Part shown: in pieces, positions 18,048 through 27,548 of the stretch
Layout of the letters: the number at the start of each line of letters is the position of its first letter
How positions within the stretch are numbered: position 1 is the stretch's first letter
Source of the DNA: Vibrio sp. S9_S30
GTDB taxonomy: Bacteria; Pseudomonadota; Gammaproteobacteria; Enterobacterales; Vibrionaceae
Assembly: GCF_014694455.1 (NCBI RefSeq)
Contig: NZ_JAAUWT010000004.1
Coordinates: 186,001 to 250,000 of the forward strand
Direction: 5' to 3'
Length of the DNA: 64,000 bases
Position numbers and translations under genes: made by a program
The notes under the pieces: model-generated
The model's input: only the letters and a program-made list of their open reading frames with translations
Databases searched by the model: none
What the model was told of the DNA's origin: nothing

Positions 18048-19736
18048 TCAGAATGCGGTGCGTTTGTATTTCCGGTATACCGGTTGCCAGAAATGCTGGT
18101 TGATGGCTTTTTCCAGCGCATCGTCCGTAATCTCGAGTGCAACCCCTTGTTCGATGGCTTTTTTACCAACAGCGAATGCAATCTTTTTGGAAACCATATG
18201 GATTTCTTCCAACGGAGGAAGTAGGGCTCCCGTGCCTTGTTGTGCTAACGGTGAGCATTCCGCCAGCGCTCGGCTCGACTCCATTAGCATTTCATCGGTG
18301 ACTCGAGAAGCAGAAACAGCGAGCACACCCAAGCCAATGCCTGGGAAAATGTAGCTGTTGTTACACTGGGCGATCTCAAACGTCTTCCCGTTATGAATTA
18401 CAGGATCAAATGGACTTCCGGTTGCAACCAGCGCTGCGCCATCCGTCCAGCGAATGATGTCGTTTGGTGTGGCTTCAACACGGCTTGTAGGGTTAGAAAG
18501 CGGGAACACAATAGGGCGTTCACAACCCGCATGCATGGCTTGAATGACTTCTTTGCTGAACAAGCCCGGCGCACCAGAAACGCCGATCAATACCGTTGGC
18601 TTCGCATTTTTTACGACTTCAAGCAGTGAGAATCCAGCATCATCAGACTCCCAATCTTTCGTATTCGCATCTTTCTGAACCAAACGCTTCTGGAAGTCCA
18701 GTAAGTTTTGCATGCCTTCTTGGAGTAAGCCCCAACGATCGACCATGTAAACTTGCGATCTCGCTTGTTCATCGGACAGCCCCTCTGAAACCATTTGAGC
18801 AATAATGGCTTCGGCGATACCGCAACCTGCGGAACCGGCACCTAAGAAGGTAATGCGTTGCTCAGAGAGTTTGCTCCCTGCGGCATGGCAAGCTGCAATC
18901 AAAGAACCCACTGTAACGGCAGCAGTGCCTTGAATATCATCATTAAAGCAACACACGCGATCTTTGTAACGATCAAGGAGCGGCATCGCATTCTTTTGTG
19001 CAAAATCTTCGAACTGAATCAATACATTTGGCCAGCGGCGCTGGACGGCTTGCATAAATTCCTCAACAAAAGCGTTGTATTCAGCGCCAGTAATTCGAGG
19101 ATGACGCCAACCCATATACATTGGGTCAGCAAGGCGTTGAGGATTGTTCGTTCCCACATCTAATACGATAGGTAAGGTATACGCTGGGCTGATACCGCCA
19201 CACGCCGTGTAGAGTGCTAGCTTACCGATAGGAATCCCCATGCCGCCGATCCCCTGATCACCAAGACCAAGAATTCGTTCACCATCCGTCACTACAATCA
19301 CTTTTACATTGTGATTGGTTGCATTGTTAATTAAATCATCAATTCGGTCACGGTTCGGGTAGGAGATAAAAATACCTCGACCACGGCGGTAAATATTCGA
19401 AAAATTCTCACAAGCGGCCCCAACAGTTGGTGTGTAAATGATGGGCATCATCTCGCTAATGTGGTTCTGAACTAAGCGATAGAAAAGGGTTTCGTTTGTG
19501 TCTTGGATATTGCGCAGGTAGATGTGCTTATCCATATCGCTTTCAAAGTTTTTATACTGTTGATAAGCGCGATCAACTTGTTCTTGAATCGTCTCGGTCG
19601 ATTCAGGCAACAAACCTTCAAGGTTAAAAGAAATGCGTTCTTCTGCGGAAAAAGCACTGCCTTTGTTTAAAAGTGGCGTACTTAGTAGAGCTGGGCCCGC
19701 GTATTGGATGTATAAAGGGCGTTTATCGTTATTCAT
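18048..19736 (-). CDS. maeA: NAD-dependent malic enzyme
   Basis: This enzyme oxidatively decarboxylates malate to pyruvate with NAD in the cytoplasm. At 562 aa it has the length of the E. coli MaeA (SfcA) class. The catalytic Tyr is in [12 protein letters not shown]. The catalytic Lys lies in the segment after [19 protein letters not shown] (IGKLALY). The divalent metal ligands are in FEDFAQKNA and [10 protein letters not shown], and the NAD fold has [13 protein letters not shown]. It is monocistronic, with a terminator, and divergent from the helicase gene. Confidence 0.96.
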   Translation of the reverse strand: MNNDKRPLYIQYAGPALLSTPLLNKGSAFSAEERISFNLEGLLPESTETIQEQVDRAYQQYKNFESDMDKHIYLRNIQDTNETLFYRLVQNHISEMMPIIYTPTVGAACENFSNIYRRGRGIFISYPNRDRIDDLINNATNHNVKVIVVTDGERILGLGDQGIGGMGIPIGKLALYTACGGISPAYTLPIVLDVGTNNPQRLADPMYMGWRHPRITGAEYNAFVEEFMQAVQRRWPNVLIQFEDFAQKNAMPLLDRYKDRVCCFNDDIQGTAAVTVGSLIAACHAAGSKLSEQRITFLGAGSAGCGIAEAIIAQMVSEGLSDEQARSQVYMVDRWGLLQEGMQNLLDFQKRLVQKDANTKDWESDDAGFSLLEVVKNAKPTVLIGVSGAPGLFSKEVIQAMHAGCERPIVFPLSNPTSRVEATPNDIIRWTDGAALVATGSPFDPVIHNGKTFEIAQCNNSYIFPGIGLGVLAVSASRVTDEMLMESSRALAECSPLAQQGTGALLPPLEEIHMVSKKIAFAVGKKAIEQGVALEITDDALEKAINQHFWQPVYRKYKRTAF

Positions 19737-19972
19737 TAATGACTCGGTAAGACATGTGTCGGGTATAGATTGAAATGATAGCGGGTTGGTTACATTCTTG
19801 TAAACTGAACTTCTCTCATTCGCTAATTAATTAGTGATAGTTTGACGTTTGTATGTTTCAAACGGCTATTTGACGCTCACAATAGTGCAAAATGCTTTCT
19901 CCATGCCTATCGACTCAGTTTAGGGGTATACTTTGCGCCACATTTCCCAAATTATCTAAACAAATCTTTTCC

Positions 19973-22303
19973 ATGCTTCCAATAGACGCGATAAAACCTG
20001 AATTTGATTCTCTGATAAGTCAACATCATTTAGTTGTTGAAGCAGAAACAGGATCGGGAAAATCGACTAGGCTGCCGTTATGGGCCGCACAATACGGTAG
20101 AGTATTGGTTGTCGAACCAAGGCGAATAGCCTGTACCTCGTTGGCGGAGTATCTGGCCAAAGAAGACAGGACAAAACTTGGCGACAAGATTGGCTATGCC
20201 ATCAAACTACACAGTTTTTATTCCGACAATACTCAGGTGGTGTTTGTGACCCCGGGCGTGGCACTGCGTTGGTATTCGGAAAATAAGCTGAGTAATTTTG
20301 ATACGGTGATGGTCGATGAATTCCATGAAAGGCGCTGGGATACGGATCTTCTCGTTTCTATTTTACGCCGTGAAGATCAGCACCGTTTGATCGTTACCTC
20401 TGCGACGCTAGAGTCGCAAAGATTGGTGGATTACATTGGTGGAAAGCGACTTTACGCGGAAGGCCGAGTGTATTCCGTTAGCGTAGGCTATCGAGCAACA
20501 GATACGAGGCACCTGCCCGACATAAGAGGGCTTGAGCAAAAAGTGCGCACAGAGGTTGAGCATTGTTTGCATGAAACGGAAGGTGACATTCTTGTCTTTT
20601 TACCGGGAAGAAAAGAAATCACCCAATGCCAACAATCTTTGTCCAGTTTAGACAATGTGCTGGTTACGCCTCTCCATGCTTCTGTGTCTGATGCGCAACG
20701 TGAGCTCGCCTTACAGCAGCAGCGCCAGCAAAAAGTGGTGCTGGCAACCAACGTCGCTGAAACGTCATTAACCATTCCCAACATTTCTGTGGTGATAGAC
20801 AGTGGGTTGGAAAGACGAACCATGCAAAGAAATGGTCGAACAGTTTTAAGTTTAAAGCACATTTCAAAGGCAAGTGCGAAGCAGCGAGCTGGGCGAGCTG
20901 GGCGTGTTCAAGATGGGGTTTGTGTGCGGTTGTTCGGGGAGCACGCGCCACTTGATGCCGTTACCCCACCTGAATTGCATCGTGAAGCTCTCACAGAGGC
21001 CATGCTCGCCAGTGCCAGTTGTGGCTATCCCTTAGCTTCATTAACCTTTCTTGATCCTCTGCCAGAAAAGTCAGTAGCACAGGCCATTGAGCGGCTGACT
21101 CAGATGGGGGCAATCGATGAGCAAGGTGCAATCACGCCGCATGGTGAGATTCTCTATCCGCTACCTATTGATGCGTTGTACGCCGATTTGCTGACCCGTC
21201 TACCCACCAAACCACTGCGAGAAGCCATGGTGGATTTGAGCGCGGCTTTATGCACGCCAGCGCGACTCTTCAAACTTCCAGAAAGTGAAGATAAGCTGGA
21301 AAAACTTAACCAATGGGAACCTAAAGGTTGTGATGCACTTACATTGATTAAACTCATTCGTGGTGAGCCATGCGATGTGCTTAGTGTTGATGCTCAGGTT
21401 CTGGGTGAAGCACAAGCACTCGCAAGGCAAATGCGGGATGCGTTATCGTTACCGGATTTAGATGTCGCTTCGCGGTTTGATTCAAACGCGCTCGTTAACG
21501 AAATCGCTCAGCTTCATCCCGAGCTTGTTTTCGTTCGCAGAGAGAAGCGTAGGCAAGCCCTAGGTAATGGGTACAGTGAGTTAACGGTTGGGAGAGATTC
21601 TCGATTTCCTGATAAGGCAGACGCGGCAGTGGTATTAGACCAGCACAGCTTACCGGGAAGAGGCGTCAAACAAACATTAAACCTCGCGACCATGATGATG
21701 CCAATGGCGATGAATCAAATAGAAGCGCTGGGCATTGGGGAATGGATAGATGGCGAATCGCTAGAAAAGGCAGGGGAGTGGCTGACTCGTTCTCAATATG
21801 TTTATGCTGGTCGCGTGATCGCCGAGCGCTTGAACGAACCACAAGGTGTGAAATCGGTTGTGAACGCGCTATTGCAAGACAAAGCATGGAAGGGGTTTGC
21901 TGAAACACTGAAAGCCGATATTGCTGCTTGGAATCTTTACCAAGCTCTGCAAAAAGTCCATACAGAAGGTAGGGTCGAAAATGCAGAGTGCTGGCTGGAA
22001 CAGCAATTGCACGACCTTGGCGTAGAAACCTTAGCGGATTTGGATGTACTTGAACCGGAAGATATTCAATTTGAAGGCATTCCGTACTGGGAAAGGGCAG
22101 AATTTGATGAAAAATTCCCAACCTTGCTCAATATCGGCGATTTACAACTGACGGTAGAGTACTTCCCAAGTAAAAAGCTTGTTCATGTTGTATACCTTCG
22201 AGGCTTACGAAAAGGCGACCCGAAGCGTTGGGAGTTACCCCGCTGGAGTGGATGGCGAGTGCAATACCGTAAAGCCAGCCGTATTGTTGATATTAAGAAT
22301 TAA
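19973..22303 (+). CDS. DEAH-box ATP-dependent helicase, HrpB-like
   Basis: A 776-aa superfamily 2 helicase, probably acting on RNA. The motifs are Walker A ETGSGKST, DEFHERR (motif II), TSATL (motif III), a segment VAETSLTIPNIS and the QRAGRAGR box (motif VI), followed by an HA2-type helical region. DEFH rather than DEAH points to HrpB rather than HrpA. The C-terminal third is divergent from E. coli HrpB, so I leave the symbol blank. I chose the ATG at 19973, where homology to HrpB starts (LPIDA); 27 extra codons upstream to 19892 run through the promoter gap. The ribosome site is weak. It is divergent from maeA and monocistronic. Confidence 0.85.
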   Translation: MLPIDAIKPEFDSLISQHHLVVEAETGSGKSTRLPLWAAQYGRVLVVEPRRIACTSLAEYLAKEDRTKLGDKIGYAIKLHSFYSDNTQVVFVTPGVALRWYSENKLSNFDTVMVDEFHERRWDTDLLVSILRREDQHRLIVTSATLESQRLVDYIGGKRLYAEGRVYSVSVGYRATDTRHLPDIRGLEQKVRTEVEHCLHETEGDILVFLPGRKEITQCQQSLSSLDNVLVTPLHASVSDAQRELALQQQRQQKVVLATNVAETSLTIPNISVVIDSGLERRTMQRNGRTVLSLKHISKASAKQRAGRAGRVQDGVCVRLFGEHAPLDAVTPPELHREALTEAMLASASCGYPLASLTFLDPLPEKSVAQAIERLTQMGAIDEQGAITPHGEILYPLPIDALYADLLTRLPTKPLREAMVDLSAALCTPARLFKLPESEDKLEKLNQWEPKGCDALTLIKLIRGEPCDVLSVDAQVLGEAQALARQMRDALSLPDLDVASRFDSNALVNEIAQLHPELVFVRREKRRQALGNGYSELTVGRDSRFPDKADAAVVLDQHSLPGRGVKQTLNLATMMMPMAMNQIEALGIGEWIDGESLEKAGEWLTRSQYVYAGRVIAERLNEPQGVKSVVNALLQDKAWKGFAETLKADIAAWNLYQALQKVHTEGRVENAECWLEQQLHDLGVETLADLDVLEPEDIQFEGIPYWERAEFDEKFPTLLNIGDLQLTVEYFPSKKLVHVVYLRGLRKGDPKRWELPRWSGWRVQYRKASRIVDIKN

Positions 22304-22811
22304 GAGCGTTTTCTCGATATAGAGAGAAGTGATTTGAAGCAGGGCATAGGCCCTATATATGAAGGATTGTGTTGGCTGAAATACTCAGGTGGCGATGGGT
22401 CTTAAATTCCTTGGTATGGCAATAAATCCCTGTTTAAGTAAGGGCATCGTTAAGTAAAAGCATCGGATGTCGAGAGCAAGGATCCCAAGTCTTAAGCGTC
22501 TGATTCATTTCAACTATGTTCACAGTGTGTAAATAACCCTAGTTTTTTATAGCCTTTTTTTGTGAATTAAGGACATAACAGATGATTGTTTTATATCATA
22601 TTGCTATATGGCAAATTGTGGTTATATAGTGAGTTCATATGCAAGCTCATCGTTCGATTGATGGTATTGCAAATACGGCGTTAGGGTTCGCTTGACCTTG
22701 CCAAAGCCTTTTCGTTATACAAGCCCAAAGGCAATAAGCAACAAAGAAAAGGCGCTGTGTTTTAAGAAATAATCTTCGGATTTTTCGCTATTCTCAATGT
22801 CGGGGGGCATT
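22304..22811. other. 508-base non-coding gap after the helicase gene
   Basis: No convincing gene or RNA was seen. The gap contains one two-copy 16-bp repeat (22434-22465) and AT-rich DNA near 22540-22630 suitable for a promoter of the next gene. Confidence 0.5.
22434..22465 (+). repeat. Tandem repeat, 16-bp unit, two copies
   Basis: TTAAGTAAGGGCATCG is followed directly by TTAAGTAAAAGCATCG (14 of 16 identical), about 130 bases after the helicase stop. Confidence 0.8.
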
Positions 22812-23198
22812 ATGGATGAAACAAAAACGGCAGACATTGTTTTTGATTACACGACTTTTTTAGGTGTAGTTTGCCGCAGAAAATGGACCTTTTTGGAGGC
22901 GATTCAATCTTTCGCACCGATCTTTGGTGTGGTTTGGAAAGATAATTTGAGTCAAATGCAAACTCCGCAGGATAGAATCTGGGATCAGGCTTTATCTGCG
23001 TTATCCGCTCAAAACAGTGATGAAACCAATCTAGTTAGGTTAGTCAAACTGGCAAGAGCAGAAGGAATCGAGAAAATCACCCTCATCATGCCTTATGAAT
23101 TAGAGCAGGATCAGAAGACCAATATAGGCAAGAAGAGCCACTCAGTGATCACGGATCTGAATGAAGATGAATTTCTGATCGTGCTGGAGCAGGATTGA
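22812..23198 (+). CDS. Hypothetical cytoplasmic protein
   Basis: A 128-aa protein with no domain that I recognise. It is acidic and soluble, begins MDETKTADIVFDY, and ends with a segment VITDLNEDEFLIVLEQD. The chosen ATG has a run of six G residues 5 bases upstream as ribosome site. Part of the sequence (KLARAEGIEKITLIMPYEL) looks like an alpha/beta Rossmann-like edge. It is monocistronic and ends at a strong terminator. Confidence 0.65.
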   Translation: MDETKTADIVFDYTTFLGVVCRRKWTFLEAIQSFAPIFGVVWKDNLSQMQTPQDRIWDQALSALSAQNSDETNLVRLVKLARAEGIEKITLIMPYELEQDQKTNIGKKSHSVITDLNEDEFLIVLEQD

Positions 23199-23238
23199 TT
23201 TGTAGGTATTGGACTGTTGACCAACAGGCATTGGAAAG

Positions 23239-23270
23239 AAAAACCCCTGAATTCAATTCAGGGGTTTTTT
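23239..23270. terminator. Bidirectional terminator
   Basis: ACCCCTGAA/TTCAGGGGT stem with A-tract on the left and T-tract on the right, between two convergent genes. Confidence 0.92.
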
Positions 23271-23372
23271 ATTAGGGGCTATAAATTACAATATTAGCGA
23301 CATATGGTGTTGAAGTGTACGCACTGACTATCCATGTCGAGATCTCTCTTGGGAGATATTCTCAATAGAGGT

Positions 23373-24104
23373 CTATCGACCGCCCGCAATGTCGGTAAAT
23401 GAACCAGTGACATAAGAAGCTTCATCAGACAGCAACCAGGCTATCGCATTGGCGACTTCTTCTGGCGTACCACCTCTTTGTAAAGGTAAAGAAGAGGCAA
23501 GACGATCAACACGACCAGGCTCACCACCATCCGCGTGGATGTCTGTGTGGATGAGCCCAGGTCTTACCGCATTCACGCGAATGTTCTGAGCGGCAACTTC
23601 TAAAGACAAGCCTTTAGTTAATGAATCGACCGCGCCCTTTGAGGCAGCATAATCCACGTATTCAAAAGGGGCGCCCAGCCTTGATGCAGCCGAAGAGACA
23701 TTAACAATCGCGCCTCCTCCAACCATGCGTTTTACTGCCTCTCGGCAACATAAGAAGCAGCTGGTGGCGTTAGCAGCCATCACTTTGTTAAAGCGTTCAA
23801 GATCGATGTCAACCAAACGGGATTGGGTAAACAGAATGCCAGCGTTGTTCACTAAGTGAGTGAGCGTGCCGAGCGCTTTTTCTGCGGTATCAAACAAACG
23901 AATAACATCGGCTTCAACAGACACATCGGCGGCGCACGCAATGGCTTCGCCCCCCGCTTTTTCAATCCATTCTACGGTTTTGATAGCCTCATCTTGGCGA
24001 GTTCGATAATTGACACACACCCGATAGCCTTTGGAAGCCAATAGGATAGAGGTGGCTCTTCCGATACCCCGGCTTCCACCAGTCACGATTACAACCTTGT
24101 TCAT
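23373..24104 (-). CDS. ygfF: Short-chain dehydrogenase, YgfF-like
   Basis: An NAD(P)-dependent oxidoreductase of the SDR family, 243 aa, very similar to E. coli YgfF along its whole length as I recall it. Cofactor motif TGGSRGIG at residues 8-15, NNAG motif, catalytic Ser in NVSSAASRLG and catalytic YAASK. The C-terminal GGEPGRVDRL and YVTGSF segments are distinctive for YgfF. The substrate is not known. It follows the GNAT gene by 9 bases on the same strand and is not obviously part of the polyketide-like operon, which ends at its own terminator upstream. Confidence 0.88.
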   Translation of the reverse strand: MNKVVIVTGGSRGIGRATSILLASKGYRVCVNYRTRQDEAIKTVEWIEKAGGEAIACAADVSVEADVIRLFDTAEKALGTLTHLVNNAGILFTQSRLVDIDLERFNKVMAANATSCFLCCREAVKRMVGGGAIVNVSSAASRLGAPFEYVDYAASKGAVDSLTKGLSLEVAAQNIRVNAVRPGLIHTDIHADGGEPGRVDRLASSLPLQRGGTPEEVANAIAWLLSDEASYVTGSFTDIAGGR

Positions 24105-24113
24105 ACCTGTTCC

Positions 24114-24602
24114 TTAGAGTGTATTGGGCGACCAAGAGGATGGTTGAAGCAAACTCTTTGTCATAAATTGGCTGTTGGGATCCGGTTGATAGTCAGCGAA
24201 GGGTCCGCAGTAAACAAATCCATTCTTTTCATACAGGGTGCGGGCGGGTTTAAAAAAATCCATGGAGCCTGTTTCCAAACTGATCTTTTCGTATTTGCGA
24301 TCTTCTGCCACCGTAAGCACATGTTGCAACAAGCGTGAAGCCACACCACGGTTGCGAGCCACCCTTGCGGTACGCATGGATTTTAATTCCGCATGCGACG
24401 AATCAAGTTGTTTTAAGGCTGCACAGCCAAGAAGTTCGCCGTTGTCCCACGCCGACCAAAACGTAATCTCGGGCTTTTTTAGTGCAACCAGATCTAATGC
24501 ATGGACACTTTCCGGAGGAGACGTTGCGTACATATCATCTAAGTGTTCATTGAGAAGCGCGATGATTTCTTTGCTGTCTAATTTATCGATTTTGATTTCC
24601 AT
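24114..24602 (-). CDS. GNAT family N-acetyltransferase
   Basis: A 162-aa acetyl-CoA-dependent acetyltransferase. The acetyl-CoA site is RTARVARNRGVASRLLQ (R-x-x-G-x-A form) and the C-terminal FYEKNGF-like segment reads LYEKNGFVYCGPF. Family members of this sort (YsnE/PhnO-like) acetylate small amines. It probably forms a two-gene unit with ygfF. Confidence 0.85.
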   Translation of the reverse strand: MEIKIDKLDSKEIIALLNEHLDDMYATSPPESVHALDLVALKKPEITFWSAWDNGELLGCAALKQLDSSHAELKSMRTARVARNRGVASRLLQHVLTVAEDRKYEKISLETGSMDFFKPARTLYEKNGFVYCGPFADYQPDPNSQFMTKSLLQPSSWSPNTL

Positions 24603-24669
24603 ATCTTCATGTTTCTTCTTTCTAATTAGTAATGAACATTATCAAATATGCTTTTAGATGAGCAAGAAA

Positions 24670-24702
24670 AATGAGCTCCACCCAATAAATGGAGAGCTCA
24701 TT
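24670..24702 (-). terminator. Terminator of the polyketide-like operon
   Basis: ATGAGCTC/GAGCTCAT stem with an extended loop, followed on the minus strand by TTTTTCTT. It stands 31 bases after the phosphopantetheinyl transferase stop and closes the ten-gene operon. Confidence 0.85.
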
Positions 24703-24732
24703 AGAAATAGAACGTTTTACCTGAGCGTTTTT

Positions 24733-25440
24733 TCAGCTCAACGATGGCGGAAGAAAACTCATGATTCTGACGTCATTGAAGGGCGAATTGCTCGACAACG
24801 CCAAACTTGCATGTCGAATCGGTGACCGAATTAAATAACTCCACCAATGTTGAGTCTGCTTAGCATAAATAATGAGTGAGTCGTTGCTGATATCGCTTGT
24901 TTTTAAACCTTCAGGGTTAAGGCATAAGTGACGACAGCCATGAATCAGCCCTTCGCCCGTGGCTTTTAACAGCGACTCTTTCAGTGCCCACACATGGTAA
25001 AACTGCGTGGCATTCTCAACCTGTTCACTGTCATGTAAGACACTCTTTGCTCTTCGTTTCCATTTGGACGCATGATTATGAACGGCAATATCGAGCCCAA
25101 TTTCGGCGATAGATGTGACGGCGACCACCATGACGCCTTGGCTGTGCGACGCATTAAATTGCAGTGAGTCCTTATCCAAATAGGGCTTTCCGAAGGTTTT
25201 CTTCAAGATAACATGTTGGTTGGGCTCCCTATCGATGTACAGGCTTAACACATGGCGTTGAAACAATTTGCTGGCAGCGAATTGCCATCGGCTGACGTCT
25301 GGCTTCAACTGAAATTGCGTGTGTTCAGACTTGGACAGATCATCGAGTTTTGAGAGCGTCCATTTCTTGCAGGGTATCCACAACCAAACATCGACCGAGT
25401 TTGGTTGTGGTATCGGCATAGGGTGAATGCTTAACGGCAT
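24733..25440 (-). CDS. Sfp-type 4'-phosphopantetheinyl transferase
   Basis: This enzyme would load the phosphopantetheine arm from CoA onto the operon's acyl carrier protein. The 235-aa protein has the Sfp/EntD signatures in order: KTFGKPYL, FNASHSQG, IGLDIA (usually GxDxE, here Ala at the last position) and VWALKESLLKATGEGL with the catalytic WxxKE-K block. It is the last gene of the operon, 2 bases after the ketoreductase gene. A dedicated activating enzyme implies that the cluster's carrier protein is not served well by AcpS, as in PUFA (PfaE) and secondary-metabolite systems. Confidence 0.9.
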   Translation of the reverse strand: MPLSIHPMPIPQPNSVDVWLWIPCKKWTLSKLDDLSKSEHTQFQLKPDVSRWQFAASKLFQRHVLSLYIDREPNQHVILKKTFGKPYLDKDSLQFNASHSQGVMVVAVTSIAEIGLDIAVHNHASKWKRRAKSVLHDSEQVENATQFYHVWALKESLLKATGEGLIHGCRHLCLNPEGLKTSDISNDSLIIYAKQTQHWWSYLIRSPIRHASLALSSNSPFNDVRIMSFLPPSLS

Positions 25441-25442
25441 GG

Positions 25443-26180
25443 CTATGCGGTTTTGGTGGTCTGAGTAAACCCGCCATCTAAGACGATATTGTGACCGTTT
25501 TTTAGCGGCTGATACTGCGCAAGGCTCAGTGCCAATTCAGCCACTTCATTAGGGTGGGCGAATCGCTTTAGAGGAATACGGTCAAACGCGCCCGGTTGTT
25601 TATACCAAGGTGCCTTTTTTATCATCTCAGTGGCGACCGGACCTGGGGAGATAGCGTAAGCGGTCAACGCTTCTAGCTCGGCTGGGGGTGTCGCGGCGAG
25701 TTGTTTCGTCCATTCAATCATCATCGCTTTTGCAACAGCATAAGCACCTTGACCTGCTCTCGGTCTCACACCGGAAATACTGGCCATATTGATAACGCAA
25801 GGCGCATCCGATTTTTTCAGTAAGGGTAAACATCGAGTAAACAGATCTTGGGCAGAATAGAAATTGGTTTGAAGCACCGATTGCCAGTCTTCCATTGATG
25901 TTTGTGGGATGAGGTTATCTCGAAGTATTCCAGCGTTATTCACCAACACATCGAGCTTATCTACTGATTCCAGTGCCTTGCGTGTTTGTGCTTCATCGTT
26001 GATGTCAAAAATAATCGGAAGCACGACAGCACCGCTGACTCGCAGCGAGGCAATTCGAGCTTCTATTTCCGGTGTCAGTGTTCTGACATTTAGGTATACC
26101 GCGTAATCCCGTTGGGAAAACTGCTGCGCGATGGCCATTCCGATCCCCTGACCCGCGCCTGTAATTAATACCGTTTTCAT
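25443..26180 (-). CDS. 3-oxoacyl-ACP reductase (ketoreductase), FabG-like
   Basis: An SDR-family reductase of 245 aa that should reduce beta-ketoacyl-ACP to beta-hydroxyacyl-ACP with NAD(P)H. Cofactor motif TGAGQGIGMA at residues 7-16, NNAG, catalytic Ser in MASISG, catalytic YAVAK, and a C-terminal GHNIVLDGGF. All four catalytic residues are present. It lies after a 110-base gap with a 17-bp tandem repeat and just before the phosphopantetheinyl transferase gene. It resembles FabG variants from PUFA-like and aryl-polyene-like clusters more than housekeeping FabG, which is inference from context. Confidence 0.92.
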   Translation of the reverse strand: MKTVLITGAGQGIGMAIAQQFSQRDYAVYLNVRTLTPEIEARIASLRVSGAVVLPIIFDINDEAQTRKALESVDKLDVLVNNAGILRDNLIPQTSMEDWQSVLQTNFYSAQDLFTRCLPLLKKSDAPCVINMASISGVRPRAGQGAYAVAKAMMIEWTKQLAATPPAELEALTAYAISPGPVATEMIKKAPWYKQPGAFDRIPLKRFAHPNEVAELALSLAQYQPLKNGHNIVLDGGFTQTTKTA

Positions 26181-26251
26181 TTTATGCCTTTAATCCAAAT
26201 GGTGACTTCAATAAATGGCTACTTACAACGAAAAGCCATTGACAATGAATC

Positions 26252-26302
26252 GCTATTTACAGCGCACTGCTATTTACAACGCACTGCTATTTACAGCGCA
26301 TG
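26252..26302 (-). repeat. Tandem repeat, 17-bp unit, three copies, at a stop codon
   Basis: GCTATTTACAGCGCACT, GCTATTTACAACGCACT and a third partial copy lie at 26252-26268, 26269-26285 and 26286-26302, with a weaker fourth near 26218. The rightmost copy contains the TAA stop and last codons of the upstream gene, so the array looks like reiteration of that gene's 3' end. Each copy carries a TAA. Confidence 0.9.
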
Positions 26303-26749
26303 GCGGTTTGCCATGTTCCATTGTACTGACTGCGCGGTAAGGTATTCGCAGCCTTTCAGTTCAAGTAATTGAAGGTAGGTGTTTTTGTCCATGGCCTTTT
26401 CGCTACTGATGAAATTGATCCGAGCCTTTTTCCCAGCCAGTTCCATTGCGGCAATTTGACAGAGCGTTTGGGCCCCTGTTTGAATGATGGTGTCATCGCT
26501 CTGTTGCCAATGCACCCAAACTTGACAGCCGCGCTTTCGCATTAATGGTCGGTATAGCTGGTGGAAAATTTGGAATAACTCATCCAAGGCATTGGCGTTG
26601 CTTTTGCCTTGATGGCTTAAAACAATCGGCTGGTTTGACTCAGCCAGTGTTTTGCTGATTTCGTCAGATAGCGTTTGCTCGTTCGAGAGAGGAAATCTCT
26701 GCAATTGATGTTCAGCGTTGGTGACGTACAAATTAAATGGATTATGCAT
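26291..26749 (-). CDS. Half-length SDR-like protein of the operon
   Basis: A 152-aa protein that I do not recognise as a named family. Its C-terminal half reads like the end of an SDR domain: AQTLCQIAAMELAGKKARIN resembles the helix and strand after the catalytic Lys (usual form ALARELAPxxIRVN), and CEYLTAQSVQW resembles the final YITGQ-VDGG motif. The Tyr-x-x-x-Lys pair and the nucleotide-binding glycines are missing. It may be a non-catalytic partner of the ketoreductase or a decayed copy. I take the ATG at 26749 (GGAG upstream, 8-base overlap with the previous stop) rather than 26770. Confidence 0.7.
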   Translation of the reverse strand: MHNPFNLYVTNAEHQLQRFPLSNEQTLSDEISKTLAESNQPIVLSHQGKSNANALDELFQIFHQLYRPLMRKRGCQVWVHWQQSDDTIIQTGAQTLCQIAAMELAGKKARINFISSEKAMDKNTYLQLLELKGCEYLTAQSVQWNMANRHAL

Positions 26750-27548
26750 ATTGGGGCTCCAGAAAGGCACGAATGGTTTGGTTTACCAAGGCGTGTGCTT
26801 CGATGTTCGCGGCATGGGTGTCGAGCGGCAGACAAGCCCATTCGAACGTCGGGTTCGAATCGATAAGCGCTTTTTGCAGTTTGGGTGGGCAAATAACATC
26901 GCCTTCTGTGCCGACCAACAATGCAGGCATGGTTAATGGCAGTGTGTTGGCACTCGTGCGATCGCCGATCGCGTTTAAGAAGGAGATAACGGAATGTCGA
27001 TTGTGGTTATATTCGACATACCGTTGGACAATTTGCGTTTGGAAGTCCTCTAATTGCTCCAAGTAATCGTCGCTAAAGAACCAAGAGTATGTGCCTTGGA
27101 ATATGGTGGCGAGTGGCACATCGGTTTCCAGCATGTGCTTTACGTTCGCCATCATTTTTTTGCCTTTTAGCGAGATGTCGATTGCCGAGTTCACCATCAC
27201 AAGCTGACGAATAAGGTGTGGATTTCGTTTCGCCAGCTCCAATGACAGTATGCCGCCAAATGAATACCCAACTAAGGTGATGTTAGGCAGGGTCAATTCT
27301 TGAAGTAAACCTGCGATGGCGTCGCACAGTTGATCGTACGAGAATTCAGAAAAAACGCGTGATTCGCCACATCCAGGGTAATCGATGAACACTTGCCTGT
27401 GCGCTGTCTTAAAGAAAGGAAAACGGCTTTGCTTTATCCAAGAGGGCTCTCCATGAAAAATACCGTTCATGAAAACCAGTGTGTTCGGTGCATTCTGGTT
27501 GCCTTTTACTGTGTAGTTAAGCTCAAACTCAGGGGTGGTGTACTTCAC
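26742..27548 (-). CDS. Alpha/beta-hydrolase, likely acyl thioesterase
   Basis: A 268-aa alpha/beta-hydrolase. The nucleophile elbow is GYSFGG, the acid is likely Asp in GTEGDVICPP, and the His is in LDTHAANIEAH. The oxyanion-hole region reads FMNGIFHGEPSW. In a carrier-protein cluster the natural role is to release the finished acyl chain as a free acid or ester, though ring-closing activity is also possible. Its start overlaps the dehydratase stop by 4 bases and its end overlaps the next gene by 8, so it is fully embedded in the operon. Confidence 0.88.
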   Translation of the reverse strand: MKYTTPEFELNYTVKGNQNAPNTLVFMNGIFHGEPSWIKQSRFPFFKTAHRQVFIDYPGCGESRVFSEFSYDQLCDAIAGLLQELTLPNITLVGYSFGGILSLELAKRNPHLIRQLVMVNSAIDISLKGKKMMANVKHMLETDVPLATIFQGTYSWFFSDDYLEQLEDFQTQIVQRYVEYNHNRHSVISFLNAIGDRTSANTLPLTMPALLVGTEGDVICPPKLQKALIDSNPTFEWACLPLDTHAANIEAHALVNQTIRAFLEPQYA

